From Verrucomicrobiaceae bacterium (GTDB lineage Bacteria; Verrucomicrobiota; Verrucomicrobiia; Verrucomicrobiales; Verrucomicrobiaceae): 64,000 nt of DNA. The translations under genes and the position numbers were made by a program. Position 1 is the stretch's first letter. Each line of letters begins with the position of its first letter. The notes beneath the pieces were generated by a model. The model had not been told where the DNA came from. It searched no databases and saw only the letters and a program-made list of their open reading frames with translations. Shown in pieces: positions 18,086 to 26,668 of the stretch. Where the stretch lies: contig CANIBP010000005.1 of assembly GCA_947466075.1 (NCBI GenBank), forward strand, positions 1 to 64,000, given 5' to 3'.

Positions 18086-20493
18086 AACACGCACTCACAC
18101 TCTTCGCCACTCTGCTGCTGAGCCCACTGGCTGCGCTCCGTGCCGCTGACCTCCCGCTGTCCACGGCAGGCAAGACCGAGTTCCGCATCGTCAAGCCGGC
18201 GAATCCTTCGCCAGTGGATGACTACGCGGTGACCAAGCTATCGGAATACCTCAGGCAGATCACTGGCGCGGAGTTCCCGGTGTTGGATGCGGACAAGGCT
18301 ACTGGTGACAGCCCTTGTCTTTATGTCGGCATCAGTGCGGCAGTGAGTGAAAAGTTGGGCGCTGAGCCGTTGAAGGAGTTGAAGGACCAGGAACATGTTT
18401 CCCGGAGCAAAGGCGGCGATATTTTTCTCTATGGCAAGGGCATGCACGGCAACCTTTACGCTGTAGTTGACTTCATGGAACATACGCTCGGGCGCCGTTG
18501 GTATTCGGGACGCCTGATCACGGAGACGCCGACCTGGCATAACACCGTGGGGACACCGGTGGTCACCGTCGCGCGCGACCTGGTCGTCAAGCCGTTTTCC
18601 CGCACCGGCGGATTCTCGTTCGCCTATCGCATACCGAGCTACGACTGGATGTTCGACTTCCACCTGCAGAACGGGATGAATCTGTTCTCCAATCCTGGGT
18701 TACAGCCGAACGTTTTTTCGCGCCATGTCATGCCGGTGAACTGCCATACGCTGTTTGGCTACATCCCACCGACGCCGGCCCTGCAAGCGTGGCTCAAGGT
18801 TTTCGATTGGGTGGCGAAGAAGGACTACTTTGCCACCCATCCAGAATACTTCAGCATGACCAAGGCCGGTCGGCGGGAGGCGCTCCGCCAACAACTGTGC
18901 TTCAGCAATCCCGGACTGCGCCAGGAACTCACCCGGAACGTTCTGGAACACATCCGGCGGCTCAAGGCGGACGGGCAGGCGCGGCTTATGATCGACGTCA
19001 GCGCGAACGACGACCCTTCCGAATTCTGCTTCTGTCCCGGTTGCCAGGCGTTGAAGGAAAAGTACCACTCCCCAGGCGGCCCTTTGTACGATTACCTGTT
19101 CGAGTTGTGCGCTTTGGTGAAGGACCGGCATCCAGACACGTTGCTACACACCCTGGCCTATCGGCTGAGCCAGTCCGAGAAGCCGCCCGTGATACCGGCC
19201 GGCATGGTCTTTCCCGAAAATCTCGTGGTCCAGTACGCCAATGTCGAGGACAACGTCGATGTGGACTGGACGCATCCGCTGAATCAGACCAGCTATCAGG
19301 ACCTGCTGGCTTGGGGCAAGCTGACGCGGCACCTGTGGAGCTGGTATTACACTGCTGGCATGCTGGACCGGATGGTGAAGGACATCCGGCTGATGAAGGC
19401 CGCGGGCGTGGAGGGGGTGTTCGTGGAGTTTACCGGCTGGACCTATAATTCCGCGATCGATTTCAGTGAGCTGCAGATCTTCGTTTACAACAAGCTCCTG
19501 CAAGACGTGGACGCCGACGTGCCGGCGCTGGTTCGGGAGTTCACGGATTACCAGTATGGGCCGGCAGCGGAAGGGGCTCGCACCTATCTGCGGGAGATGG
19601 AAGCGGCCTGGCTCGCGTCGAGCACGAACAGGTCCTTGAGCGCTGGCCGGGGGATTGGCCGGCGACTGACCGGTGTGTCTCCCGAAACCATGTGTCGCTG
19701 GCAGGATGCCTTCGACCGGATGGAGACACTGGCGGCCGATAACACGCGTGTGCATCAGAACCTACGACGACTCCGGCGTGGGCTGGATTACCGGACTCTG
19801 GCTGAGTGGAACACTCTGGCCAAAGCCCGCCCGGCATATTTCAAGGATTACCTTCAGGTCCAGAAGCGTCTGGGCGCGCCACCGATTTTTATGGTCCAGC
19901 AACTCGCCGACTGGGAACTGGCGATCAAGACGGCCGGGATCGAGAAGCCGTTGCCGCCCCCCTTCGACGCCATGGATAACGCGCTGGTGCAGCGCTTCGT
20001 CCCTGTGCGCGGCCAGGGCAATCCCAAGATGGTGCTCGATCCCGATGCGGCCTTCGGCTACGGTGCCGTCGTGAACCTGCCCGACCGGCCGCTCACGTTC
20101 GGCTTCTACCAGGACGATACCCGGACGCACGGCGCCAAACGCGCCGTTGACGCATCCGACGTGCCGAGGGGTGAATATCGGCTGTATCCCCTGGGCGAGA
20201 TCACGGTGACCCCGAACTGTCGCATCTGGTTATCCGGAAGTTGGGAAACCAAGCTCGAACTCGGCGAACGCCTGTACCGTCCGCCGAGCCCGGACAACGA
20301 CAACCGCTACGAGGTCCACGTCTCCCTGAAATTCAACCCGCCGATCCCGCCCACGCCAGCCGAGATCGCGGCGAACGACCGCCGGAGCCTCGATACCAAC
20401 GCCCCCTATTCGGTACTCTGCGACCAGATCATCTTCGTCAGGAAGCCGCCGGCCACCCGTTCCAGCGAAGCAACTCGCCGCGCGCCGGATTGA
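18082..20493 (+). CDS. DUF4838 / alpha-glucuronidase-like secreted protein
   Basis: An 803-residue exported protein (signal MKHALTLFATLLLSPLAALRAAD). Residues about 30-150 resemble the N-terminal domain of alpha-glucuronidase-type enzymes (KLSEYLRQITGAEFPVL, DIFLYGKGMHGNLYAVVDF). This is followed by a DUF4838-type barrel (DVSANDDPSEFCFCPGC, VEGVFVEFTGW). The family is related to GH67/GH115-like uronidases; DUF4838 activity is mostly uncharacterised. A C-terminal domain of about 150 residues is beta-rich. It overlaps the preceding sialidase-like gene (ATGA at 18082), so the two are probably co-translated. The remnant at 42536 comes from the same family. Confidence 0.75.
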   Translation: MKHALTLFATLLLSPLAALRAADLPLSTAGKTEFRIVKPANPSPVDDYAVTKLSEYLRQITGAEFPVLDADKATGDSPCLYVGISAAVSEKLGAEPLKELKDQEHVSRSKGGDIFLYGKGMHGNLYAVVDFMEHTLGRRWYSGRLITETPTWHNTVGTPVVTVARDLVVKPFSRTGGFSFAYRIPSYDWMFDFHLQNGMNLFSNPGLQPNVFSRHVMPVNCHTLFGYIPPTPALQAWLKVFDWVAKKDYFATHPEYFSMTKAGRREALRQQLCFSNPGLRQELTRNVLEHIRRLKADGQARLMIDVSANDDPSEFCFCPGCQALKEKYHSPGGPLYDYLFELCALVKDRHPDTLLHTLAYRLSQSEKPPVIPAGMVFPENLVVQYANVEDNVDVDWTHPLNQTSYQDLLAWGKLTRHLWSWYYTAGMLDRMVKDIRLMKAAGVEGVFVEFTGWTYNSAIDFSELQIFVYNKLLQDVDADVPALVREFTDYQYGPAAEGARTYLREMEAAWLASSTNRSLSAGRGIGRRLTGVSPETMCRWQDAFDRMETLAADNTRVHQNLRRLRRGLDYRTLAEWNTLAKARPAYFKDYLQVQKRLGAPPIFMVQQLADWELAIKTAGIEKPLPPPFDAMDNALVQRFVPVRGQGNPKMVLDPDAAFGYGAVVNLPDRPLTFGFYQDDTRTHGAKRAVDASDVPRGEYRLYPLGEITVTPNCRIWLSGSWETKLELGERLYRPPSPDNDNRYEVHVSLKFNPPIPPTPAEIAANDRRSLDTNAPYSVLCDQIIFVRKPPATRSSEATRRAPD

Positions 20494-20553
20494 GGCTAGC
20501 CAAAACCCATGAAACCAACCTCTCCTCATCACTAAAAGATCACCAGCAAAAAC

Positions 20554-20741
20554 ATGAACACACCAATCCCATTTTTCTGCCGCCCATCTTTTTGCCGGCT
20601 CTTCATCGTCATCGCCGCGCTGCTTCTCCCTTACGCGCTCCATGGTGCCGACATCGCGTTGAGGACGGCAATCCACCACCCAACCGTCACGTAGAATTCC
20701 CGACCGCCATTTATCTGGCCCGCATCCGACTCACCAAATGA
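20554..20741 (+). pseudogene. Deletion scar: signal peptide joined out of frame to a sialidase C-terminus
   Basis: An ATG at 20554 opens a signal peptide (LFIVIAALLLPYALHGAD). That frame soon hits a stop at about 20693. In another frame, from about 20658 to the TGA at 20739-20741, the sequence reads DGNPPPNRHVEFPTAIYLAR, the C-terminus of a paralogue of the gene at 16964. A whole gene body of roughly 1 kb is missing between them. The scar's stop overlaps the next ATG (20738) as ATGA, preserving the ancestral gene junction. Confidence 0.75.
20664..20728 (+). repeat. 65-bp near-identical repeat, copy 2
   Basis: Copy of 18008-18072 with four mismatches, forming the 3' end of the scar at 20554-20741. 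It shows that the lost gene was a close paralogue of the sialidase-like gene at 16964. Confidence 0.9.
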
Positions 20742-21154
20742 AACACATCCTATTCCTACTCACAGTCCTACTTCGCGCACCACTGGCCGCACTGCATGCC
20801 GCTGACAACATCGAGTGGCTCATCAACTACGACGGCAAAGCGCTCCCGGTCGCACCTTGGACTATCCTTGGCAAACCCGACACCAAACTCGAAGACGGTT
20901 CGCTTCATTTGAGCGATAACTCAAAAGCCGACCTAGCCGCCTTTGAAGCAGAGTGGACTGGCGATCTCGAGGGCAAGGAGATCGTCGTCGAGGCTCGCGT
21001 GAAACTGGTGAGCATGGTGGGGTATCGCGATTCGCTGCCGTGCGCACTCGGTGACATTTTACCTGACACGCCTCGTTACACGGTCTCGCCTCTGATGAAC
21101 TCGGGCATGAGGCGCGTGGCATTTGCGGGGAGCGCGCCGGTTTCGGCGAGCTGA
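20738..21154 (+). pseudogene. 5' stub of a LamG-sialidase gene
   Basis: A 138-codon frame. About 98 codons (to near base 21034) encode a signal peptide (LLRAPLAALHAAD) and the start of the LamG-like domain found in the genes at 39223 and 40866 (shared VKLVSMVG, GKEI.VEARVKL). Similarity then stops and the frame runs into the 3' end of the oppositely oriented regulator, reading its antisense. About 450 residues including all propeller blades are missing. It is a truncated gene; expression would give a useless N-terminal fragment. Confidence 0.8.
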
Positions 21155-22101
21155 CGGGCGGAGGTGGCGATGCGGCGGGCGTAGAGAGGGAGGTTGATGC
21201 TGTAGCGGGCGAACGTCGGTGTGGTGGATTCGAGGAAGAGTTCTTCGTCGCGGGAGATGAGCGCGATCTCGCGCGGGAGCGCATGGCCTCGGCGCATGAG
21301 GTGCATGGCGACGGTGAGGGCGTGGTTGGCGCGGGCGATGAGGAAGGCGGTGGGCGGGGTGGCGGTGCGCAGGGCTTTGTCGAGCAGGGCGCAGAGGTTC
21401 GCCTTGGTGCCGTCGTGGCGGATGATTTGCAAATGCACATCGGCTTTGCCGTGAAGGGCGGTGCGCAGGCCGTGCTCGCTGGCGGCATCGCCGTCGAAGG
21501 CGTCGTCCGGCAGCACGAGGGCGATGCGGCGGTGGCCTTTGCGCCAGAGGACGTTTCCGGCATGGTGGCAGGCGGCGCGATGATCGACGTCGATGGAGGG
21601 CAGGCCGATGTCAGGCCGGCAGGTGCCGATGATCAGGCAAAGGACGTGTTGCTCGATGAAGCAGCGTTGCATGGGTTCCTTTGAGCCGAAGACGATCCAC
21701 ACGAGGCCGGGATGATCGCGCCGGAGCTGGGTCAAGGCGCGGGCGGGATGCGCGGAGAAGCAGCGCGGGCGGACGTGCAACTCGGTGGTGCAGCCGGCCT
21801 TTGCCAGATGCTCCTGCACGGCCTGAATGACGAACATGCGCCGCACATGCAGGGTTTGCATCGGTGAGGCGATGAGGATGCCCACGGTGCGCTTCTGCGC
21901 CTTCGCACGGACCTTCCCCGCTGGCAGCAGGATGCGGCGACGCTGCCGGCTGCCGGTCTCGAAGGTGCCCTCGCTCTCCAGTTCCTTCAGCGCGGCACGC
22001 AGCGTCTTGCGGCCCACCTGGAGCTGCCGGGCCAGCTCGCGCTCGGCAGGCAGATGCTCCTTCCAATGTCCGGCCTTCATGCCATGGCGCAGGCTCTGCA
22101 C
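21076..22101 (-). CDS. GntR-type HTH / LacI-type sugar-sensing transcriptional regulator
   Basis: At least 341 residues. It has an N-terminal GntR-like winged helix (HLPAERELARQLQVGRKTL, ALKELESEGTFETG) followed by a periplasmic-binding-protein-like sensor domain of the LacI/GalR type (TVGILIAS, VDHRAACHHAGNVLWRKGHRRIALV). The only conventional start is the GTG at 22101. However, the frame stays open upstream with plausible family-like residues (PQRLSLVSQTVQSL), so the true start may be a non-AUG codon near 22161. It faces the sialidase-like gene at 22303, and a 24-bp near-palindrome lies in its 5' region, suggesting autoregulation. Confidence 0.82.
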   Translation of the reverse strand: MQSLRHGMKAGHWKEHLPAERELARQLQVGRKTLRAALKELESEGTFETGSRQRRRILLPAGKVRAKAQKRTVGILIASPMQTLHVRRMFVIQAVQEHLAKAGCTTELHVRPRCFSAHPARALTQLRRDHPGLVWIVFGSKEPMQRCFIEQHVLCLIIGTCRPDIGLPSIDVDHRAACHHAGNVLWRKGHRRIALVLPDDAFDGDAASEHGLRTALHGKADVHLQIIRHDGTKANLCALLDKALRTATPPTAFLIARANHALTVAMHLMRRGHALPREIALISRDEELFLESTTPTFARYSINLPLYARRIATSARQLAETGALPANATRLMPEFIRGETV

Positions 22102-22163
22102 CGTCTGGCTGACGAGTGAGAGACGCTGTGGCAGCGCGGGTGATGCGGGCGTGGTTTTGATGC

Positions 22164-22187
22164 GGTTTCCTCGGGGAACCAGGAGAC
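22164..22187. promoter_or_regulatory. 24-bp near-palindromic motif, copy 1 (candidate operator)
   Basis: The motif ggtttcctcggggaacc followed by aggagac lies in the 5' region of the regulator and 115 bp before the sialidase-like gene at 22303. It recurs at 35109-35132 with one mismatch. The core forms a dyad (GGTTYC-N5-GGAACC), typical of a dimeric regulator site. The link to the adjacent regulator is inferred. Confidence 0.5.
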
Positions 22188-22302
22188 TAGCGGTGCTCCC
22201 GACAACCCGCCACCGTAAGATGAAAGTGATGTCGGACGCACAGAGCTGCGCTCACCCGAAAAAATTCGCCACCCAGTCATGCAGTTCACCAAAATTCCGG
22301 AC

Positions 22303-23313
22303 ATGAAAAACCTCCTCGCTCTCTGCCTTCTCGTTGCTTCCGCCATTACCGCTGCGCCTGCGGCGGTGAGTGTGGAGAATGTCCGGCGGGTTTTTCACAA
22401 TGGCGAACACAATGCCTTCACCGACCTCATCCGCTGGCGCGGCAAGTTCTGGCTGGCGTTCCGCAGTTGCCCGGATGGCCATGCGGTGAGTTCGACGGCG
22501 TCCGTCATCGTGCTGTCGAGCACGGACGCGAAGACCTGGACGCCTGCGCATCGCTTCTCCGTGCCTCAGCGTGACACGCGCGACCCGCACTTCCTTGTCT
22601 TCAAAGACCAGCTCTTCATCTACAGCGGCACTTGGTTCGCGGGCGACGGGCTGCTGCCGCGCGAGAAATACAGCATTGACCAGCATCTGGGCTACGCGGT
22701 GTGGACGGGCGACGGCACGACGTGGCAGGGCCCGCGCCATCTCGAAGGCACCTTTGGGCACTATGTGTGGCGCGCCGCTGCGCAGGGTGACAAGGCCTAC
22801 CTCTGCGGCCGCCGTGTTCACACCGGCGCACAACAATCCGCGCTGCTGGAGAGCGATGATGGCCTCGTCTGGAAGTTCCGTTCGTTATTTCAGGAAGCGA
22901 AGGGTAATGAGACGGCCTTCATGTTCGATGCCGACGGCCAGCTCACCGCGCTCTGCCGCAAGACGGCCAACGAATCGGACCTAGTGCGCTCACGCCCGCC
23001 CTATGAGCAATGGACTCGACTCACGATACCGGAGTTCATCGGCGGCCCGTTGCTCGTGCATTGGGGCGACCGCGTGCTCGTCGGCGGTCGTCACGTGACG
23101 CCCGCCGGACCGCAGACGAGGCTTTCGTGGTTGATGGATGACAAGCTCGTGCCCTGCGCCGACCTCCCCAGCGGCGGTGACAACTCCTATCCCGGATTCG
23201 TCGCGCTCGACGACCGCCATGCCTTGGTCTCGTGGTATTCCAGCCACGAAAAATCCACCGACGGCAAACCCATCACCGCCATCTATCTGGCAGACTTGGT
23301 GCGGCAGGACTGA
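22303..23313 (+). CDS. Sialidase-like secreted protein
   Basis: A 336-residue exported protein from the ATG at 22303 (signal MKNLLALCLLVASAITA). An ATG at 22279 would add eight residues before the signal. Blade motifs include SSTDAKTWTPA and ESDDGLVWKF; VRSRPPYEQW matches a segment of the paralogue at 16964 (SSRPPYREW). Divergent from the regulator at 21076, with about 200 bp between, so it is a likely regulatory target. Its leader DNA closely resembles that of the unrelated peptidase gene at 33799. Confidence 0.78.
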   Translation: MKNLLALCLLVASAITAAPAAVSVENVRRVFHNGEHNAFTDLIRWRGKFWLAFRSCPDGHAVSSTASVIVLSSTDAKTWTPAHRFSVPQRDTRDPHFLVFKDQLFIYSGTWFAGDGLLPREKYSIDQHLGYAVWTGDGTTWQGPRHLEGTFGHYVWRAAAQGDKAYLCGRRVHTGAQQSALLESDDGLVWKFRSLFQEAKGNETAFMFDADGQLTALCRKTANESDLVRSRPPYEQWTRLTIPEFIGGPLLVHWGDRVLVGGRHVTPAGPQTRLSWLMDDKLVPCADLPSGGDNSYPGFVALDDRHALVSWYSSHEKSTDGKPITAIYLADLVRQD

Positions 23314-23470
23314 CTGCACGCGCAAGACACGGCGCGGCCACCAAAGAACAAAGCGGCTGCTGTGAAGCCAACCTCAATGGAATCGGCCGAAAATTTCTTC
23401 CGCATCGGCAATTCTCGAAAATAGTTCGGCAAATGAGGCCGGCAGTCAGGAGGTGTAAGGTGCAGTCACC

Positions 23471-23998
23471 ATGTCGCAGCCGCCCGACCACCCTTCACAT
23501 GACCAGTTCCTCCGCCTCTATGCGGAGCATGAGGTGGCGTTACACACGTTTGTCCGCTCGATGCTGCCTACGCGGGAAGAGGCGTCGGAGGTGATGCAGG
23601 AGGTCATCGTGATTCTCTGGCAGAAGTTCAGCACCGTGGCGGAGTTTCGACCCTGGGCTTTCGGGGTGGCTCGAATTGCGGCCTTGCGACATCTGGAGCG
23701 CCGGGCGCGCGACCGGCATATCTTTGACAGTGAGTTGGTCGGCCAGTTGGCCGATGAATCTGCCGTGATGAGCGAGAGGCATTCGGATCAGCGTGAGGCG
23801 CTGGAGAGTTGCCTGCAAAAGCTTCCGGCCACGCAGCGCGAGCTGGTGCTCACCGCCTACACCAAGGGCACGCGTATGGTTGATCTGGCCACACGGCGCG
23901 GGCAGACGCCGATGGCTCTCTACAAACTGCTTCACCGCATCCGGCAGGCGCTGCTGGAGTGCATGCGGCGCACCCTGGCTCAGGAGGAAACGATATGA
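23471..23998 (+). CDS. ECF-type RNA polymerase sigma factor
   Basis: A 175-residue sigma-70 family factor of the type common in Rhodopirellula/Verrucomicrobium genomes. Region 2 is at about 10-75 (FLRLYAEHEVALHTFVRSML, EFRPWAFGVARIAALRHLER). Region 4 is at about 117-165 (LPATQRELVLTAYTKG, PMALYKLLHRIRQALLECM). There are no C-terminal extensions. Its stop overlaps the ATG of the FecR gene (ATGA at 23995), the usual sigma/anti-sigma arrangement. The DUF1552 and DUF1592 genes just downstream are candidate targets or partners. Confidence 0.92.
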   Translation: MSQPPDHPSHDQFLRLYAEHEVALHTFVRSMLPTREEASEVMQEVIVILWQKFSTVAEFRPWAFGVARIAALRHLERRARDRHIFDSELVGQLADESAVMSERHSDQREALESCLQKLPATQRELVLTAYTKGTRMVDLATRRGQTPMALYKLLHRIRQALLECMRRTLAQEETI

Positions 23999-25317
23999 AC
24001 CACGACTGGCATGACCTCATCCAGCGCTACATCGCTGGCACACTCGCGGATGATGATGCTCTGGCGCTTCAAAACGCCCTCAAATCCGACAAGGACCTCC
24101 GTGCGCTCTATCTCGACTACATAAATCTGGATGTGGCCTTGGAAGCCCACGCGGGCTCGCGGGAGGCGGTGAATGAAATGTTGGCGTCGCCTCGCACTGA
24201 ACCCTCCCGTCCGCTTCGCTGGCTATCCTGGCGTCCGCTCACCGCGGCGGCGGTCGTGGCGTTGCTGGGAATTGCCTGGCTGTGGTTCCATCAAACGCGT
24301 GTGGTGGCGTTTGACATCGTGAGTGTGTCTTCGGATGCCGTGCCGGACTGGAAAAAGGAATGCCGCATGCGCACGAACGATCTGCGCATGACGCGCGGCA
24401 CGATGCAGCTTCGTCTGTCGTCGGGCGTGACGATGGATGTGACTGCGCCGATTGAAGTGAAGCTCATCGACGCGATGCATGTGCGCGTGCTCTCCGGTCG
24501 TGTGACGGCGGATGTGGGCGAGCACGGCAAAGGCTTCGTGATTGAAACTCCGCAGACGCGCATCGTGGATCTCGGCACGCGCTTTGGCGTGGATGCTTCC
24601 GATTCGGCCCACACGGATGTGGTGGTGTTTGAAGGGCAGGTGGAGCTTTATGAAAAGGGTGTTGCCGAACGTGTGGCGCTGCTGAACAAAGGCGAGGGGC
24701 TGCGCGTGGGCAGCCATCGCCGCGCCTCGCGCATCGTGAGCGTGACGGGCTCGGATGAGTTGAACGCCTGGAGCACCCAGGCACGTCCGGCGGAGAGCGC
24801 GGTCATCGCGTTCGTGACCGACAGCATGGTGACGAATGACGAGGGCGCGAAGAAGTGGCCGTCGTTGCGCAATTTTTACCGGATCGTGCCCGGCGGGCTG
24901 CGTGATGGGGCGCTTGCTTTTGCGGAAGAGATCGATCAATGGCGGGATGTCCCGCCGTCGCTCTCGGGCTCGGACTTGGTGCGCACGTTTGCGGTGGATG
25001 GCTTCAACTGGTGGATGCAGATGAGCGTCACCGTGCAGCGGCCGTGCGACGTTTTTGTTTTCGTGGACATGCGCAACGAAGTGCCCGTGTGGCTGTCGCA
25101 GGAGTTCACGAACACGGGCGAGAAGGTCACCCTCGACCGAATCTCGCACAAAGCGCCGCAACGCGTTGCGAATCGTTTTGAGTTCGCGATATGGAAGAAA
25201 ACCGTGACGCAGCCTGGCGAAGTGAAACTCGGCCCGCCTTACCCGAATCCGCCCGCAGACCGAAAGAGCTTCAATCCCAACCGCATGTTCGGCGTCGCCG
25301 CGAAGGCGCTGCCTTGA
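23995..25317 (+). CDS. FecR-domain anti-sigma factor
   Basis: A 440-residue membrane protein. The start at 23995 has a strong ribosome-binding site (aggagg at 23982-23987) and overlaps the sigma factor's stop. The first 75 residues are the cytoplasmic anti-sigma segment (MNHDWHDLIQRYIAGTLADD). One transmembrane helix follows (about 76-95, LTAAAVVALLGIAWLWF), then a periplasmic FecR domain (VLSGRVTADVGEHGKGFVIE, TRIVDLGTRFGVD) and a C-terminal domain of about 180 residues of unknown role. It should hold the neighbouring sigma factor inactive until a periplasmic signal arrives. Confidence 0.9.
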   Translation: MNHDWHDLIQRYIAGTLADDDALALQNALKSDKDLRALYLDYINLDVALEAHAGSREAVNEMLASPRTEPSRPLRWLSWRPLTAAAVVALLGIAWLWFHQTRVVAFDIVSVSSDAVPDWKKECRMRTNDLRMTRGTMQLRLSSGVTMDVTAPIEVKLIDAMHVRVLSGRVTADVGEHGKGFVIETPQTRIVDLGTRFGVDASDSAHTDVVVFEGQVELYEKGVAERVALLNKGEGLRVGSHRRASRIVSVTGSDELNAWSTQARPAESAVIAFVTDSMVTNDEGAKKWPSLRNFYRIVPGGLRDGALAFAEEIDQWRDVPPSLSGSDLVRTFAVDGFNWWMQMSVTVQRPCDVFVFVDMRNEVPVWLSQEFTNTGEKVTLDRISHKAPQRVANRFEFAIWKKTVTQPGEVKLGPPYPNPPADRKSFNPNRMFGVAAKALP

Positions 25318-25345
25318 TGTCAGACCTCCATCACTCCAACAATCC

Positions 25346-26632
25346 ATGAACACACCACTCATCCGCCGAAGCTTCCTCCGCAGCAGCAGCGCGCTCATTG
25401 CGCTGCCGTTTCTTGAATCGCTCGGCTTTCGCCGCTTCGCCTCTGCCGCGCCGGTTCCTGCGCGACCGAAGCGCATGGTCTTCATCGGCATCGGCTGGGG
25501 CGTGACGCAGGAGACTTGGTATCCTGATGTGAAGCAGACCGGTGCAGAGTGGGCCTTGCCCGAAGGATTGAAGCCGCTCGCGAAACATCAGAAGGACATC
25601 ACCGTCATCCAGAATTGCTTCCACAAGCACTCGATGGACCCGCATTCGTGCAGCACCTTCTGGCTCACTGGCGCGAACAAATACGGCGTGCCGGGCAAGA
25701 GCTTCAGCAACACGATTTCGGTGGACCAAGTCGCGGCGGAGCAGTTCGGCAAAGACACGCGGTTCACGTCGCTGGCGCTCAGCGGATCGGGCGAGAGTCA
25801 CGGCCCGGGATTGTCGCTCGCTTGGAATCGCCAGGGCAAACCGGTCGCGGGTCTCGACAATCCAGTCGCGACTTTTCACAAGCTTTTCTCCGATGAAAAC
25901 ACGCCGCTCGCACAACGGCAGGCGGCGCTGAAAAGGCAGCAGAGCGTGCTCGACACCGTGCTCGTGGATGCGCGCGATCTCGCCCGAGGTCTTGGCAAGG
26001 AGGACAACGACAAGCTCGGTGAGTATCTCGAATCGATCCGCGACATCGAGATTCAGCTCTCCAAGGAAGGCCAGTGGCTCGATGTGCCGAAGGTGAAGCC
26101 GAGCGATCACATGGCCGAGCCCAAGCAAGGCATGAGCGGCGACAAGGAAATCCGCCTCATGTATGACTTGCTCGTCGCCGCACTGCAAACCGATGCGACG
26201 CGCGTGGTGACATATCGCCAGCCCGTGGACGTGTTGCTTAAAGGTCTCGGCCTGAAGTTCGCCGGTCACAACATCAGTCACTACACGCCCGGTCCGCGCA
26301 TGGAAGCGAGTCAGACCCGCGATCGCGGACAATCGGAATTGCTCGCGCATCTCATCGAGAAGCTGAAGGCCACGAAGGAGCCGGATGGCTCTCGGCTATT
26401 CGATCACGTCAGCGTCGCACTCGGCACGAACGTGCGCAGCCAGCACTACCTCGACAACTGCCCTACGATCCTCACCGGCGGCGGCGCGGGCATCAAGCTG
26501 GGCCAGCATATCGTGATGCCGGATGCAAAGACTCCGCTCTGCAACGTCTGGCTCACCTTGCTCAACGGCGTGGGCGTGAATGTGAAGTCATTCGGCGACA
26601 GCACGGGCGTCATCGAACAGCTCCGCGCATAA
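25346..26632 (+). CDS. DUF1552 domain-containing protein
   Basis: A 428-residue Tat-exported protein (IRRSFLRSSSALIALPFL) of the DUF1552 family, found almost only in Planctomycetes, Verrucomicrobia and some myxobacteria. Family-typical segments are FIGIGWGV, DPHSCSTFWLTG, YLESIRDIEIQL and TYRQPVDVL. Function is unknown. DUF1552 genes nearly always pair with a DUF1592 multidomain cytochrome, as here with the next gene, so both probably form one exported redox or hydrolytic unit. Confidence 0.9.
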   Translation: MNTPLIRRSFLRSSSALIALPFLESLGFRRFASAAPVPARPKRMVFIGIGWGVTQETWYPDVKQTGAEWALPEGLKPLAKHQKDITVIQNCFHKHSMDPHSCSTFWLTGANKYGVPGKSFSNTISVDQVAAEQFGKDTRFTSLALSGSGESHGPGLSLAWNRQGKPVAGLDNPVATFHKLFSDENTPLAQRQAALKRQQSVLDTVLVDARDLARGLGKEDNDKLGEYLESIRDIEIQLSKEGQWLDVPKVKPSDHMAEPKQGMSGDKEIRLMYDLLVAALQTDATRVVTYRQPVDVLLKGLGLKFAGHNISHYTPGPRMEASQTRDRGQSELLAHLIEKLKATKEPDGSRLFDHVSVALGTNVRSQHYLDNCPTILTGGGAGIKLGQHIVMPDAKTPLCNVWLTLLNGVGVNVKSFGDSTGVIEQLRA

Positions 26633-26668
26633 GCAGAAGCGGCTTACCCATTCAACTTTGTGCCCTGC

